A stretch of 64,000 nt of DNA, from NCBI GenBank assembly GCA_964036275.1, contig OZ038434.1, positions 27,327,511 through 27,391,510 of the forward strand. The letters run 5' to 3'. Positions 35,501 to 46,797 of this stretch are shown piece by piece. The stretch is from Litoditis marina (lineage: Eukaryota; Nematoda; Chromadorea; Rhabditida; Rhabditidae). The position numbers and the translations under genes are program-made. The notes under the pieces are model-generated. The model saw only the letters and a program-made list of their open reading frames with translations. It was not told the DNA's origin and searched no databases. The stretch's first letter is position 1; every line of letters begins with the position of its first letter.

Positions 35501-38500
35501 TCAATCCTTTTCCCTCTCGTCTCAACTCACGATAATTTTGAAATCCGTATAGTTGAGGAACGGGGTCTTCTGCTTTGTCCCCCCAATCATATCCACCGTA
35601 GAAGATTCGGAAAAACTTTTGGTAGAACACCCTAAAATCAAAAATGATAGGTAAAGCGGCAAGGGTTCACGTACAGAAGTTTTGAAAACGTTTCCCAAAT
35701 AGTGGTACTCTCGATACATTGAACGTCTGTATCCAACTCCCGATTAATATAAACATTCTATGAACAATATATGAGATTAGTTCGCCAGAAGTCTGACATT
35801 TTTCTGAGGCCGTATATAGTCTGTTTCACCAATCGATGTACTCCTACAGTTTTCCGTCAATTATTCAAGAGGGTGTTTTCTAATGGAAATTCATCACTTG
35901 GGTTTTAAATTTCTAGAGTTAGTAGTAGTAAACATTCAGAAGACACTATCAACATTTTGAGGAGTTCTGAATACGCTTTACACCAAACTTTGACCTGGAA
36001 GTATTAACAGATTACTGTAGAAGGTTATAAGTGGGTGGAACAAACTATACATGCAGCATCACGAGTTGACTGGCCGAATTGAGATGTTTCATGCATAAGG
36101 TCTCTGACCAAAAAAACACGCTAGCAGTTTCAGTTACTCAATATAGTCTTCCGTAGTTATCTATGACAGGTCATTCTACTGATGAGGGCCCCCTCTATAC
36201 ATAAACTGTAATTGCCCGAAAGGCTAGTTGCCTAAGGTGTGTAAGGACTTTTCTATGTGCGAGCAAGGTGTATACCTTCTCTCCAATTTTATATATCATC
36301 GATCCTATGTGACACTTCAATTGCTATACTGGAAGTAAATTGAATAGCCACGTGAAGTTAGCATTCCAATGAGGCACGTTTCTGACTTCTGCTGTGTTAA
36401 CATGCATCACGCGACTAGGGTTGTTAATCGAGTTCAAAATTTCGAGTTTTCGAGTTTTCGAGTTTTCGAGTTTTGGGAAATTTCGAGTTTTCGAGTTTTC
36501 GAGTTTTCGAGTTTTGGGAAATTTCGAGTTTTCGAGTTTTCGAGTTTTTGAGTTTTGGGAAATTTCGAGTTTTCGAGTTTTCGAGTTTTTGAGTTTTGGG
36601 AAATTTCGAGTTTTCGAGTTTTCGAGTTTTTGAGTTTTGGGAAATTTCGAGTTTTCGAGTTTCGAGTTCGACTCAACTCGAAAATTTTCGAGTTTTTTTC
36701 GAGTCGAGTCGAGTTTTGAGTGTTTTTGGACCCAAAATAGACATTTTTCGAGTCCGAAATTTTTATTTTCGAGTTTTCGCGTTCAAAATTTCGAGTTTTC
36801 GAGTTTTCGAGTTTTCGAGTTTTGGGAAATTTCGAGTTTTCGAGTTTTCGAGTTTTTGAGTTTTGGGAAATTTCGAGTTTTCGAGTTTTCGAGTTGTCGC
36901 GTTTTTGGAAAATTTCGAGTTTTCGAGTTTTCGAGTTTTCGAGTTTTGAGAAATTTCGAGTTTTCGAGTTTCGAGTTCGACTCAACTCGAAAATTTTCGA
37001 GTTTTTTCGAGTCGAGTCGAGTTTCGAGTTCGAGTTTAACAACCCTACACGCGACCATGTAATTGAACAACAGTATAGCTAGATTTGATTTCAAATCTTG
37101 CCGCTTTTCACAGCAACAATTGTAAACTGACGAGTAGTGATATCCAATGTTCATGATGTATTGCGAGTAGATATCTGAATCTGCGATCGACTTCTTTGAT
37201 TCGAACCAACTTCCGTAAACACTCAGATATGATCTATAATAAGTAGCGAACATAGAATTGTCACATACTTTCTTCACGTGTGTGTTATATCAAATTTGTA
37301 ACTTTGACGTGTCAATTTGTGTTAAGACTACCGAGAAAGCTAGGAAAAACCGATAGATTGATCAATACATCAAGATGTACAGTTACTCTCTTAATTATGT
37401 TCCGGAGATTCAGAGATTTAAAAAAACATAGGATGTGAAAAAGCTGGAAAAAGTTTCAGTCAACAACTATTCTCAGAACTAAGGAGCGTGCAATGATAAA
37501 GTGCACGATTCGTCATTAGAATGCTAAATTCACGTGACTGTTCAATTTACTTATAGTTTATAGTATCCACCATTCACGGAGAACTCGCCAGCGTACTAAT
37601 GTCTGTTTATGTTATCTTAGATTTGTTTGAAGATGTATTTTTTTTGGTTAGAACGCACACAGGATATGCCACTCTGCGTCTCTGTGATCTACACCCTCTC
37701 TCGTTGAGGTAGCTACAAAAGTGGCTGACCAACTGGCTGCGAATTGACTGAGAACAAACAAGATCTCACTGACCTCAACCAGCAGTGAATATTCGTTGGA
37801 TTACCGGGAAAACACGCCAAATTTAACTGATTCGATTGAGCACTTTCTCGCTGAAAATACTACACTTTGTTTCACCTGCAAAATTCGTTACCACACGCTT
37901 CCTAACAATCCGTAACCAACCGATCGACAACTAACCAACTACCATCACAAACCGGTTAGAACTAGCGGGCCATAATATGTTCGGGTATTCTCAACTGCTC
38001 GGAAACCCAATGAAACACCTATTTCGTCTGGTTCTGTTGAGTCTGTACTTTGCTCCCAGGCCTTTTCGGGAGTTTTACTTTCACACTTTCTCGATCAGGG
38101 TAGGGGGTCCGTGTTTGTAGTTTGATCCGTTTTGTAGTTTTCGTCTTGTGTTTTGCACTCAGATCAAAGATCGAACTACAACTCAGATATACGCACCATA
38201 TACTCATCATTTTGATGGAAGAACCAGATAGTTGAAATGGCAGAGTCGCTGGAGACAGAATGGGGTTCCGTGATGGAAAGACACATGATTCCGTGGAGCA
38301 TCACGTCACGGGGGTCTACATTCTGGAGCAGGATCAATCTGAAACTCGTACTATGAGTAATATGTCTCTTGTTTCTTTTCTCCCTCTTTTTACTCTTCTT
38401 TTTGTATTTCTCTCTTTCGTCATTGTTGCTTCTTCTTGTCCTCTACCTCTCCTCTGTTTTTCTGCATTCTCTCCTTTCATCTTGCTTCTCTCTTTTTATT

Positions 38501-41500
38501 TCTCTCTTCTCTTTTCTTTCCTCCCTCTCTCTTTCCACACGGAACTGACTTCATATAAATGGAGCATTCCAGATTGTCAGACAATAACACCGCCTGACGA
38601 CGCAACATATCTGCCGCATATCTATGCGGTTTTTCCAGCTGAAAAAGTGAACTTCTCGCTTCTATAAATGAGTTCGTTAAAACATATTCTACAGTACCAA
38701 TTCAGCATGAGTTCAAGTTTGACCCGTTTTGATTGTAAATTTTCATGCAACTATCCAGAGCTAAGTCTCACAAAAAAATGATTAGAAAACTTCGAATTGT
38801 CGAGTGTCAAGACATTACCGGATTACGTATTCTAGAAGATCCACCTTCATCCCATCCTGCGTCTCTCGCTCTGCCTCACTATTTCTCGTCATTCTCATCC
38901 CGACGGGATGTAAGAGCCGAGAAATAGCGTATGTTTGAGGAGACGCAGAAGGATGAGATGAAGGTACCGGGATCGCATACGTACTCGGGTTCCGAGTTGA
39001 TGATGTCTCTTTTTCTGTATAAATTTTCAGGCATCTTTCAGACTTCCCACCGTTGATAGAACTGTTAAAGGAAAATTTGATGAGAATGCGATTTTGTGTG
39101 GAACAAAAGGTCAAATCAAAACAAGGAGGTGTACTGTAAGAGGTTATTGATTGGTGAACGAGAGTATGAAACCACCTCGTCACCAGGAAAAGGGGCCATT
39201 TCCAATTTCACAGTGACGATCAGCAATACAAGCAGCACACAGATGCAGAAACACAGCAGAAGTAATCGGTAGCTGTAATAACCACGAAACACAAACTTGA
39301 TGGAAGTGAGCAAATTAGACAGGAACCATCGAAAAGTTATGGCCGTGTTCGTTCAACTTTGTAATAAGCTAACTTTGGCGACCAGTATGTCTGCGCATCC
39401 TCGATCTACCCATTATCTCGTCGGTGGGCAGATAATCAACGGCAAATCGCTCTGCTCAGAACGATTACCAGCAGTCTTTTGCGATTGGTTAGCTACAAAA
39501 GCGGAAGAGCACGCAGATGGATGGGACCACAGACAGTCTAAGACACTCTCTCTCTCTGTCTCTCTGATCTGTGTACTCTATCGCCGCTGCAAAAGTGGCT
39601 GGCCAATTGGCTGGAAATAAACCGAGTTCATCGCGCAATCGAATGATTCTCTGTCTTGGTAGAAGAAATGAATATTGTAACCTACCGGTCATTTCTCTTG
39701 GACTGAGGGTTGTCGAACTCGGATGTTCCTTCCCGGAGATCGAGAATTTGCTTGTGAGTGTCACTCAACGATTCTGGGAAAAACATGAGTTACGACAAAA
39801 TATAATCTCGGCTTTTGTAGTATGTTGTTGGTTTTGCTCGCTGAACCGAAGGTGTTATTGATGGGCGACGTTGAACAAAATAATTTGGTTTGTTCACTTT
39901 GACCAGCCTATGAAGATGTTCCACAGCAAAACACCCGCAACTGTTCAAACTCTGTGATTCACAAATTTGGGTCGAAACACCAAGACATTTCTGATCTTTT
40001 TAATCTTCACGAAACATGGATTCGTTTCACTAAGTCTGTGTTACATAAATATGTGTTCTTGTACAATAAGACAGATTTATGTAACACAGACTTAGTGAAA
40101 TGAAAACACAATGAAACGTGGTTCGACACACGAATAGAGCTACTTTAGTCATCACGGAACAAAAAATATTTCACACAATCCGTTTTACATGTAGTCGCGG
40201 TCATTTTCACTGAAACTTGACAGCGAGCCAATAAATATTCCAAACGATTTAACCACTTTGGAGTTTTCTATTAAACTGCAAATTGCCGTTGGAGGTTGTT
40301 CAGTTTCGTAAGAACAAGGCAATGAAAAAGTCGTCAGAAAACTCATATCTGGTCTGAGAAATAGCCATCCAAAGATGGTGGCACGATGCCAATCGGTCTC
40401 AGTGGGAATGAAACGAACTATAACAGTATTCTACTTTGAATATACAATAATTTCTAGAAATAACTCACTTCTGTCGTTGTCGCCACGTTTCTTGTAACCG
40501 CCGGATGAGTCGCCTAAAAAGACAACACAAAAATAAACTTGAAAAGTTTGCATTAGGGGGTTTTCACACGCATTAGGAGTATAAAATGCTCTTGGAAAAG
40601 AACAAAACTTGAAATTCGATGCAAGAAATGCCGCATCAGAACAGTGAAGTGTATTCCTAAGATTCGAAGTTACTCTATTTCTCTGCTCCCAATTCCCGTA
40701 GGAATACACATTTCGCGTGAAAGAAAGATTACATTACTTGTTCAATTTTATTTCATCATTCCATTGTCGAGATATTCAAGACGTTCTCAAACTATTCTCA
40801 CTACTCACCACCACTTGGGGTAGACACGGCAGATTTAGCTGGATGGAGTACAGGAGCTCCTTTCAACCTTGTTGATTGAACTGTAAAATTTAAATTGAAA
40901 CACAAATTGACGATTCTAGTTTGACGTGTTCAAATGCCTCAAAAGAGAGCAATAATAAATGTTAATTCAGGTATCTCAGGATACCTTAAGATCGTAACGC
41001 ATCAAATCCAACTTGAATATGTTAACCTTGCGCTAAGTAGATGAATTATTCTGAACCAAGTTCAACGGTTCATCTCGGGCCGCCGTTCTAACACTTAAGT
41101 TCAAATCAACAATTAGTTACAATAGTCAATACTCCAACTACAATTTTGAAACTAAAAACGGATACATTTGAGCTATATTGACAAATTAAACTTTGCTTGA
41201 TCCAAACGCTGAGTTGCAGCCGAGGGTTGATGACAATTGAAATCTACCTTTGCGATCAGACTTGGTTCCTGTTTTGGTACTGATGAGTTTGCGAGCCTTC
41301 AACAGTGGCTTGCATTCGGCTGAAATTTATGTCTTGAGAACAAAAAGAATACAATATATTATACAACATTTGTTGGTGTACTAAATGTATTATACACAGT
41401 GCGAATGGATTCGAAACTGCTAATGTAAATTTATTATCAAAGTATACATAGTCAATCAGCAGTGAATATAAAAATAGGTATTTAATAACACAATTTGGGG

Positions 41501-42885
41501 TTTTGAATTTTGTCTAGTCTATCCCATGAAACGTGACGTGACGTGAAAGAATAAATATGATCCCATACTTTTGTTGGTGGCGCTGTCAAATGGATGCGTT
41601 AGGTCCCACACGAATGTTAACTGTTGTTTTTATTCTTGCCTTTTTTTGCACGCTACAATCTTATTACAACTTGTCTAGTAATTTTAACTCTCCAGTTTTT
41701 CACAAAATTCACCCACAAGTGTCAGAACTTGCCAAATCGGTCCTAGTAATTCATCCGGCTAAATGTGTTTATAGTTGGTGACAAACTTATAAATTTATGT
41801 CTCTCGCCGGGTGCGAACCTGTGAGCAAAATTTTCGTACCAGGGCGCTAACCACTCTGCTATTAGAGCACATAACCTGAAAAGTTTTGGACTCGAAGACA
41901 GGTGTGCGTACACAGCGAAAAGTGAGATATACAGTACGCTCCCGCCTTTCTGTTGGCGACGACTATACTATGGTTGTCTTGATGCCCAACTAACTACGAC
42001 ATTTCAACAACAGGGGAATACTTCGAAATACGTTCTAGCGCGATTCATCAGAATATTTTACTATTTGCTAGTAGTATCATACTTTACTCACACTTCCCAT
42101 TGCTTCCAGCTTCCTCTTTTTGTGTAGAAGGTACAGTTCCACTCACGCGGTGGCTTTCTGGAGAAGTTTTATTCCACACAATCTATAGTAGTCATTCTCA
42201 CTGAGAGTTCCGCGGCGTGCCAAGGAATAAATGGTTTTAACTCGAAACTCGAAAACGAAATTTCGCAAAACTGGAAGACTGGATATCTCGAAAACTCGAA
42301 AACTCTCCTGACTCGTGAACTCGATAAGTCGACATTTGGCTACTGTTGAAACATGGCAATGGTGTATATTGTTTCCGCGGGAATAGCCAAGAATAAATAA
42401 ATTAGATTAGTTTCGTTCAAAAAATAAATAACCTCTCTACATATACAACTAACCCTTCTCTCTGTGCAGAAGTTTGTCTTTCTCTGTGGAAGGTGTGGGT
42501 GTTACACTCGCTTCTTGTTCGGTTGTTACTTCATCTGGAATGATTTGAGATTAACGTAGAGATCAGAAATCAAATATCAAAATCAAGATCAAACGGTTTC
42601 AGAGGTGGTTGATTCTTGTTTATTGAGCTCGCGCTATCAAATGAAATACTATATTGCTATATCTCACTGCCTCTGTAGTTCGGTCTAGTTGTTTTGATTC
42701 TCGTAGTTTTCGACACGTTTCGGGATCAAACTACGTCGAACAATTGTTCACTACCCATTATTAATGTATCCAACCCGATTATCGGTAGAGATATTCGTTA
42801 AATTCACTTTCGACTTTTCTCAGAAGCTTGTCTTTTTCAGTGGAATTCGATTGCGTGCGACTACCCAAATGCTCTTCCAATTTAT
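30013..42885 (-). CDS. Large single-pass membrane protein gene, 22 exons, family unknown
   Basis: Exons in order: 42885-42808, 42534-42454, 42157-42092, 41319-41248, 40880-40809, 40513-40469, 39773-39686, 39272-39135, 39061-38985, 38610-38550, 38338-38197, 37233-37128, 35631-35531, 35110-34993, 34188-34057, 33835-33732, 33276-33160, 32673-32581, 32309-32149, 31057-30951, 30689-30613, 30192-30013. All splice phases agree and give 737 residues from the first exon listed, which is not the start. The first six exons are all phase 1-1 and encode a charged tail with STEKDKLLR and STEKDKLLHR repeats. Exon 8 has one membrane helix (YRLLLLCFCICVLLVLLIV), suggesting a type II protein with about 540 outer residues. 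The end reads DGKYYCEDYRSAAAK, then NPVPPNDFASNDRIAM. Weakest splice sites: acceptor at 38611, donors at 39134 and 37127, acceptor at 31058. No known domain recognised. Confidence 0.6.
31078..31379. repeat. Tandem duplication of about 150 bp
   Basis: TACTGCCAACACTGGCTACA and the following 130 bp occur twice head to tail (from 31078 and from 31228), almost unchanged. The repeat lies in an intron of the large gene, directly upstream of its exon at 31057-30951, and so duplicates possible acceptor sequence. Confidence 0.9.
36326..37072. mobile_element. CACGTGAAGTTAG-family MITE split by a later insertion
   Basis: The left part runs from CTATACTGGAAGTAAATTGA to CACGCGAC at 36415; the right part resumes at 37048 with CACGCGACCATGTAATTG and ends ACAGTATAG. 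The two halves together make one ordinary family member with inverted ends CTATACTG and CAGTATAG. Confidence 0.85.
36416..37047. mobile_element. hAT-like non-autonomous element filled with TTTCGAG satellite
   Basis: Ends are TAGGGTTGTTAA and TTAACAACCCTA, perfect 12-bp inverted repeats, flanked on both sides by the 8-bp direct repeat CACGCGAC (36408-36415 and 37048-37055). An 8-bp target duplication is characteristic of hAT transposons. The inside is two related arrays of GTTTTCGA words with GGGAAATTTCGAG spacers, each closing with a CGAGTCGAGTCGAG stretch. All open frames here are satellite artefacts. Confidence 0.85.
40025..40100. repeat. Perfect 26-bp inverted repeat
   Basis: TTTCACTAAGTCTGTGTTAC onward (40025-40050) is exactly reverse-complemented at 40075-40100, with a 24-bp loop. 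It is either a small MITE or a hairpin within an intron of the large gene. Confidence 0.85.
41799..41870 (-). repeat. tRNA-derived SINE-like element
   Basis: Minus-strand copy of the 15245 element: GTGCTCTAATAGCAGAGTGG at the 5' end and AGGTTCGCACCC as an altered box B. The non-tRNA half (GGTGTGCGTACACAGCGAAA onward) follows at 41890-41965. It sits in an intron of the large gene. Confidence 0.6.
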
Positions 42886-43380
42886 CTGAATCAAAAATAA
42901 AACCGAATACTCTTATAAAGTTATTAAATACTCTATCACTCAAACAATGATAGTTTTTTGAACAAAGAAAACGTTAACCAACCAGCTCCTAAGACCATTT
43001 GTTGAGAAATTCCCTAAAAAAGGAATTGTGGAAACTCATCGGTTTACGTGATCAAAAAGTCCAGATTGGAATGAATACGTGAATAGTTTGTGTGTTTTTT
43101 TCTTGGAAAAAGAGCTCAGCCTAACCTGATAAGTGTTGAACATGATAGCTTTTTTCAACCAAATTTTACTTTCCCTTGTCTTTTTCATTTCAATAGTGTT
43201 TTACTCAACCATATTCAGAATGGAACGTATACAAGAACATTGAACAAGTTTCAGCATTGAACATGAGTGTGTTATCACAACTCACTCATCGATATTTCAC
43301 TCAAAGCAACAAAAAACATTTTTACGCGTGGGCGTAATGTTCTTGTTGTGTATTATACCATTTCCATGTACCCAGTCCAG

Positions 43381-43626
43381 AAAACGTTTGAGAAGATGGG
43401 AAAGAAGTTCAATTTGGAGTGTCTCCCGGTACCTGAGAAGGACTTCATGGCCAACGACCGAGTTGCGATGGCAGCCCAAATGGGACACAGACAAAATGAT
43501 TACATTCGTTCCACGGTGGATGGACGAGCACTCCAGTCGGATATTGAAGGCATTTCTCACATTTCGAGAGAATATGTTACTTACAAACAACTTCCGTGCA
43601 TTAAATTCGTATCATACGAAAATTGA
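43381..43626 (+). pseudogene. Paralogous terminal exon of the large gene, opposite strand
   Basis: After a CCAG acceptor the frame reads KTFEKMGKKFNLECLPVPEK, then DFMANDRVAMAAQ, and continues to a TGA at 43624. It matches the last exon of the minus-strand gene (KLFDQMRKEFNVKCNPVPPN, DFASNDRIAMAVH), including the same acceptor position and phase. No other exon of such a gene was found upstream on this strand, so this is probably a transposed fragment. A short working gene remains possible because the frame is intact and extends past the paralog's end. Confidence 0.5.
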
Positions 43627-44462
43627 CGAGATGTATTGACTTGTCTATGTGAATTGGGAAGAAGTTACATGAAACACCACTGAGAACTGTGATTTGACAC
43701 TTCGTTGCAAATAGTGCTGTTGCACTTTCACTTTTTCACACCGTTCACGTGCTTCTTGAGTGTGTACCCAAAACTTCTGAGGAAATGTTGAAGAACAACG
43801 TATATTTGGAACATTCGTCGTTGTGCGGTCTCGTTTTCTCAATTTCGCTCATACTTTTGCAGTGTTTTGTAAATTTTAGTGTGCCCGGTATTCTTTCCGT
43901 TAAAAATTGAACCCGGCCATATTTTACTTGGAGCGAGTGGTAATAAATGGTAACGGGCTGTAACCCAACTCGAATGCGCTATTGTTTCTTCGAGATACGT
44001 GACTTTTCTACTTTTTGCCAGAAGGTATGAATCACACGTTAACAACGCAAAACGTCAAAAACGTTCGTCTGAGCCAAACCTCATTTTCTGGTTCGTTTTT
44101 ATTGTGAACACCTTCGGCGACGGTGAGTTGGGTTGTCGTCTCGTTTATCCTCCGGTCTCCTCCTCCTGTCTCCTCCTCCTGGTCTCAGGTGAAGTTGATG
44201 TCAATGAGTAAATAAGTTGTAAATGGTGGTCCTGTTCTCGAACAGACCTTTAAGCAGTTTCGCGCAGTTCCATTCCGATTTCCCTACAATAATGGAGAAT
44301 CACTGCAAATCGTAAAAGTACGTTGAGTATATGAGCCAGGAAAAACCTACCTATTTAGACTACAGAATACAGAAAAAATAGACTAACCGGAACTTGATGA
44401 GTTCCGAGTATAAATTGGTAGAACCACATCAAAAGTTCTCAAATATGTTTTTTATTCAGAAA

Positions 44463-45596
44463 ATGGCTGAATACGAAGAGTTAGGTGCGTTGGGAAACAA
44501 TGGACAGCCACCGCCGCCGCCGCCTCCACCACCGCCCGTCACAGTACGACCGCGAACTACTCTCCCAAAAACGATGAATTTTGTGCGACCACTCGGGTTT
44601 GGTTTTTGTTTGTCTGTTTACAAAACCCATATAAATATCCGCACAATTATATACAGGGTATAACATTATCTCACAGGAGTTCAGCAATTCTGATTGCTCA
44701 GAACCTGAATTGGAATAGGTTGAAAACTGAGAGCTAAGACGTGTTTATTCTTATATTTGATGATGTAAATAAGAGATTCATCAACAATTCTCAAAAACAT
44801 CAAATAGCAAAAGTCTTGTGGTAACTCTGGTCGGCTGTCTTTGTAGTTTGTTTCAGACATAAATCAGATTATCAAACTACAGATCACAATCTCATTTATA
44901 GTTTGTGCCTATTCGAAAGTTTGTAGTTATCCATTTCAGTGCGGACGACAGCGTCTGTCTGGACAGTTTGGTGACGGGGAGAGAGTCGCAGAACCCTAGC
45001 GGTGAGTGGTTTTAAACCGATGCATGTGATGAATGCGCGCATTTTTCTCCTGTTTGCCCGACAAAGACAGCAAAAGTTCCTGTCGCCTTTGTGATGTGGA
45101 ACGAGTTGGTTGAATTCGTCAGCACAAAAGAGTGTGTGTTCATGATCGAAGGAGGTGTCAATCCGCACACGAAACATATTTGGACATGATGTTATACTGT
45201 TTACAGTTTGCTGCTTTCTCCTGGTTTGGAGCCATGATTTAGGCTTGAACTGTTCTTTGATAAATGTTGTTTTCAGTCAGCGACAAGTGTTCCGACAGAA
45301 ACAACAAGAGTGAAAAACCAATAGAGAAACCAGGAACAGGAAAAAAGCAACAGAAACCGGTGAACAGAAAGTCTAAGGTGAACAGTTCACTTTCATTCTG
45401 CATCATCATGTTTCTTCTCGGTTTATGTTATTTGTGTTTCATTTATTGGGAAGATTGTACAATTGCCTCTCCCCCTCACCTTTGGTCCCCCCCCCTCTTA
45501 GTACTATCACCCCCTCCCAATACGATTCCCTATAGAGGGGGGGGGGGGGTTATTGTAAATTGTAATTGGGGGGTAATTGTACCATGTCGACGTTGA
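44463..45596 (+). CDS. Small proline-rich type II membrane protein
   Basis: Exons 44463-44596, 44940-45001 and 45277-45596 join in phases 2 and 1 to give 516 nt, 171 residues. The ATG follows a TTTATTCAG acceptor by three bases, so trans-splicing is likely. The N-terminus reads MAEYEELGALGNNGQ followed by ten prolines; exon 2 reads ADDSVCLDSLVTG; exon 3 is Lys-rich, then has one helix (FCIIMFLLGLCYLCFIYW). The short outer part is altered by a C/G-rich element inserted at 45457, so the last 46 or so residues are element-derived. Without the element the frame would read DSTPQLFLNDCSV and stop. Family unknown. Confidence 0.6.
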
Positions 45597-45760
45597 ACAA
45601 TCCCCCCCCCACAATACAAAATGAGGGGAAATACTACAACCCCGATACTGTTTAACAATCGCCTCCCACTCAATCCAAACCTGCAGTAAAGAAAGACGTT
45701 GTACAATACCGGTGGGATTCTAACCTATTTTGGCTCAAAGGGGGGGGGGGGCAATTGTAC
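45457..45760. mobile_element. C/G-tract MITE inserted in an exon
   Basis: Ends GTACAATTGCC and GGCAATTGTAC are inverted repeats flanked by ATT on both sides. The 304-bp interior has long C and G runs and further inverted pieces (GTACAATACC, GGTAATTGTACC). It interrupts the last exon of the small membrane protein gene. Confidence 0.75.
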
Positions 45761-45784
45761 ATTCTACGCCACAACTGTTTCTGA

Positions 45785-45928
45785 ATGACTGCTCTGTTTG
45801 AGGGTTGCACTGGCTGGCAAGTCGTGATCGGGGTTGCTCTAGCCCTTCTAATACTATCAGGATCACTATTTGTGTTTGTTGTTCTGCACCAATTGGGAGT
45901 GTTGGCTGTAGTACCAGCTTTCCAATAA
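45785..45928 (+). CDS. Possible 47-residue membrane peptide
   Basis: The ATG at 45785 opens a 48-codon frame reading MTALFEGCTGWQVVIG, then a strongly hydrophobic helix (VALALLILSGSLFVFVVL). Its TAA stop lies within CAATAAAA, so stop codon and poly(A) signal AATAAA overlap. No acceptor sits just upstream. It may be the former 3' end of the neighbouring gene in another frame, or a chance frame. Confidence 0.25.
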   Translation: MTALFEGCTGWQVVIGVALALLILSGSLFVFVVLHQLGVLAVVPAFQ

Positions 45929-46797
45929 AAAACAATATTACAGGCAAGTTTGTCTCTTATTCACAAGTGCACTTATATTTTCCTGCAAATTCAGCTTTCA
46001 TTGTATTTCATATTGACTATTAGGTTCTTTATGCTTCATTTAACCAAATTCATCAGTACTTTTCGCAGTGAAACCACTCATGTTTGGCATCAAGTAAACG
46101 AAATTACGCTATTTAGATAATTTGAAAACTTTAAAGATGATCGATGAAAGGACTCTGAAAAAATAGATCATATTAGATTGTGAAAAATATCCTTGAAACT
46201 AACTTAAATCTCTTGTTTACATTTTTGATTTCTCTCTTATCGTCAAACTTGTTTCAACTTGGAAAATTTCAGATGCACTATTATTTCGTCTCAACATTCT
46301 CACGACGAAGTTTTTGAGTAAACATTCTCACGACAAGACTATCAAACAAAGACGAATACCAATAAACGATGCTAATTATCACGTTTTGTATCACTGTTTT
46401 TCTATAATCACAAGGGTGGTTTCATGCACGATAATGCCCAAGTTTTACCACGTTTCGTTCCCCAACGATATTGTTTGTTATTTTGGGTGAGATAATAAAA
46501 AAAACAGATCGATTAAATAGTTTTAGCTATCACGTGTTCACTATGATACTATGAAGCGGCTGACGACTCGTTAGTACTAAGAAAAGGTTCCTAATACTTA
46601 AGTTATCAAAATTTTAAGTTGCTCGTAATGGCGGAAAAAAGAATGTACATTCCACATACATAACGCACACGCAAAACTTTGAAATGCTGAACTGTTTAAG
46701 AATCATGTACAACATTGAAAAATCTTGTTTGTTCCTACTTCTGTAATCAGGATACAAAAACTCCAGTGCGTAAACTTACGTAACATTTATCGAAGGA
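45929..46797. other. AT-rich spacer, no gene
   Basis: No exon, RNA gene or repeat structure was recognised between the small membrane protein region and the satellite. Confidence 0.5.

Larger units (their letters stand above)
33566..37147. other. Source segment X of the duplicated block
   Basis: Repeated at 48983-52311. It covers four complete exons of the large minus-strand gene and ends inside its exon 37233-37128. The copy lacks about 35817-36050 and 36135-37091 and carries an extra 936-bp element. Confidence 0.9.

Noticed and set aside
36055..36131. Possible extra exon of the large gene with TCAG acceptor and GTATAG donor
   Set aside because: It would break the phase chain between exons 37233-37128 and 35631-35531, which join in phase without it.
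36369..37082. Long open frames on both strands of the TTTCGAG array (up to about 200 codons)
   Set aside because: They are translations of a simple repeat, open in several frames at once, inside a transposable element.
38260..38667. Plus-strand hydrophobic open frame of 135 codons
   Set aside because: It is a CT-rich tract overlapping two phased minus-strand exons; no splice or start signal supports it.
41557..41781. Plus-strand 74-codon frame with a signal-like start (MLTVVFILAFFC)
   Set aside because: It lies in an intron of the large gene, has no acceptor, no poly(A) signal and no paralog here; kept only as a remote possibility.
44896..45177. Minus-strand frame of 93 codons
   Set aside because: It overlaps the plus-strand exon 44940-45001, which has matching acceptor, donor and phases; the minus frame has none.
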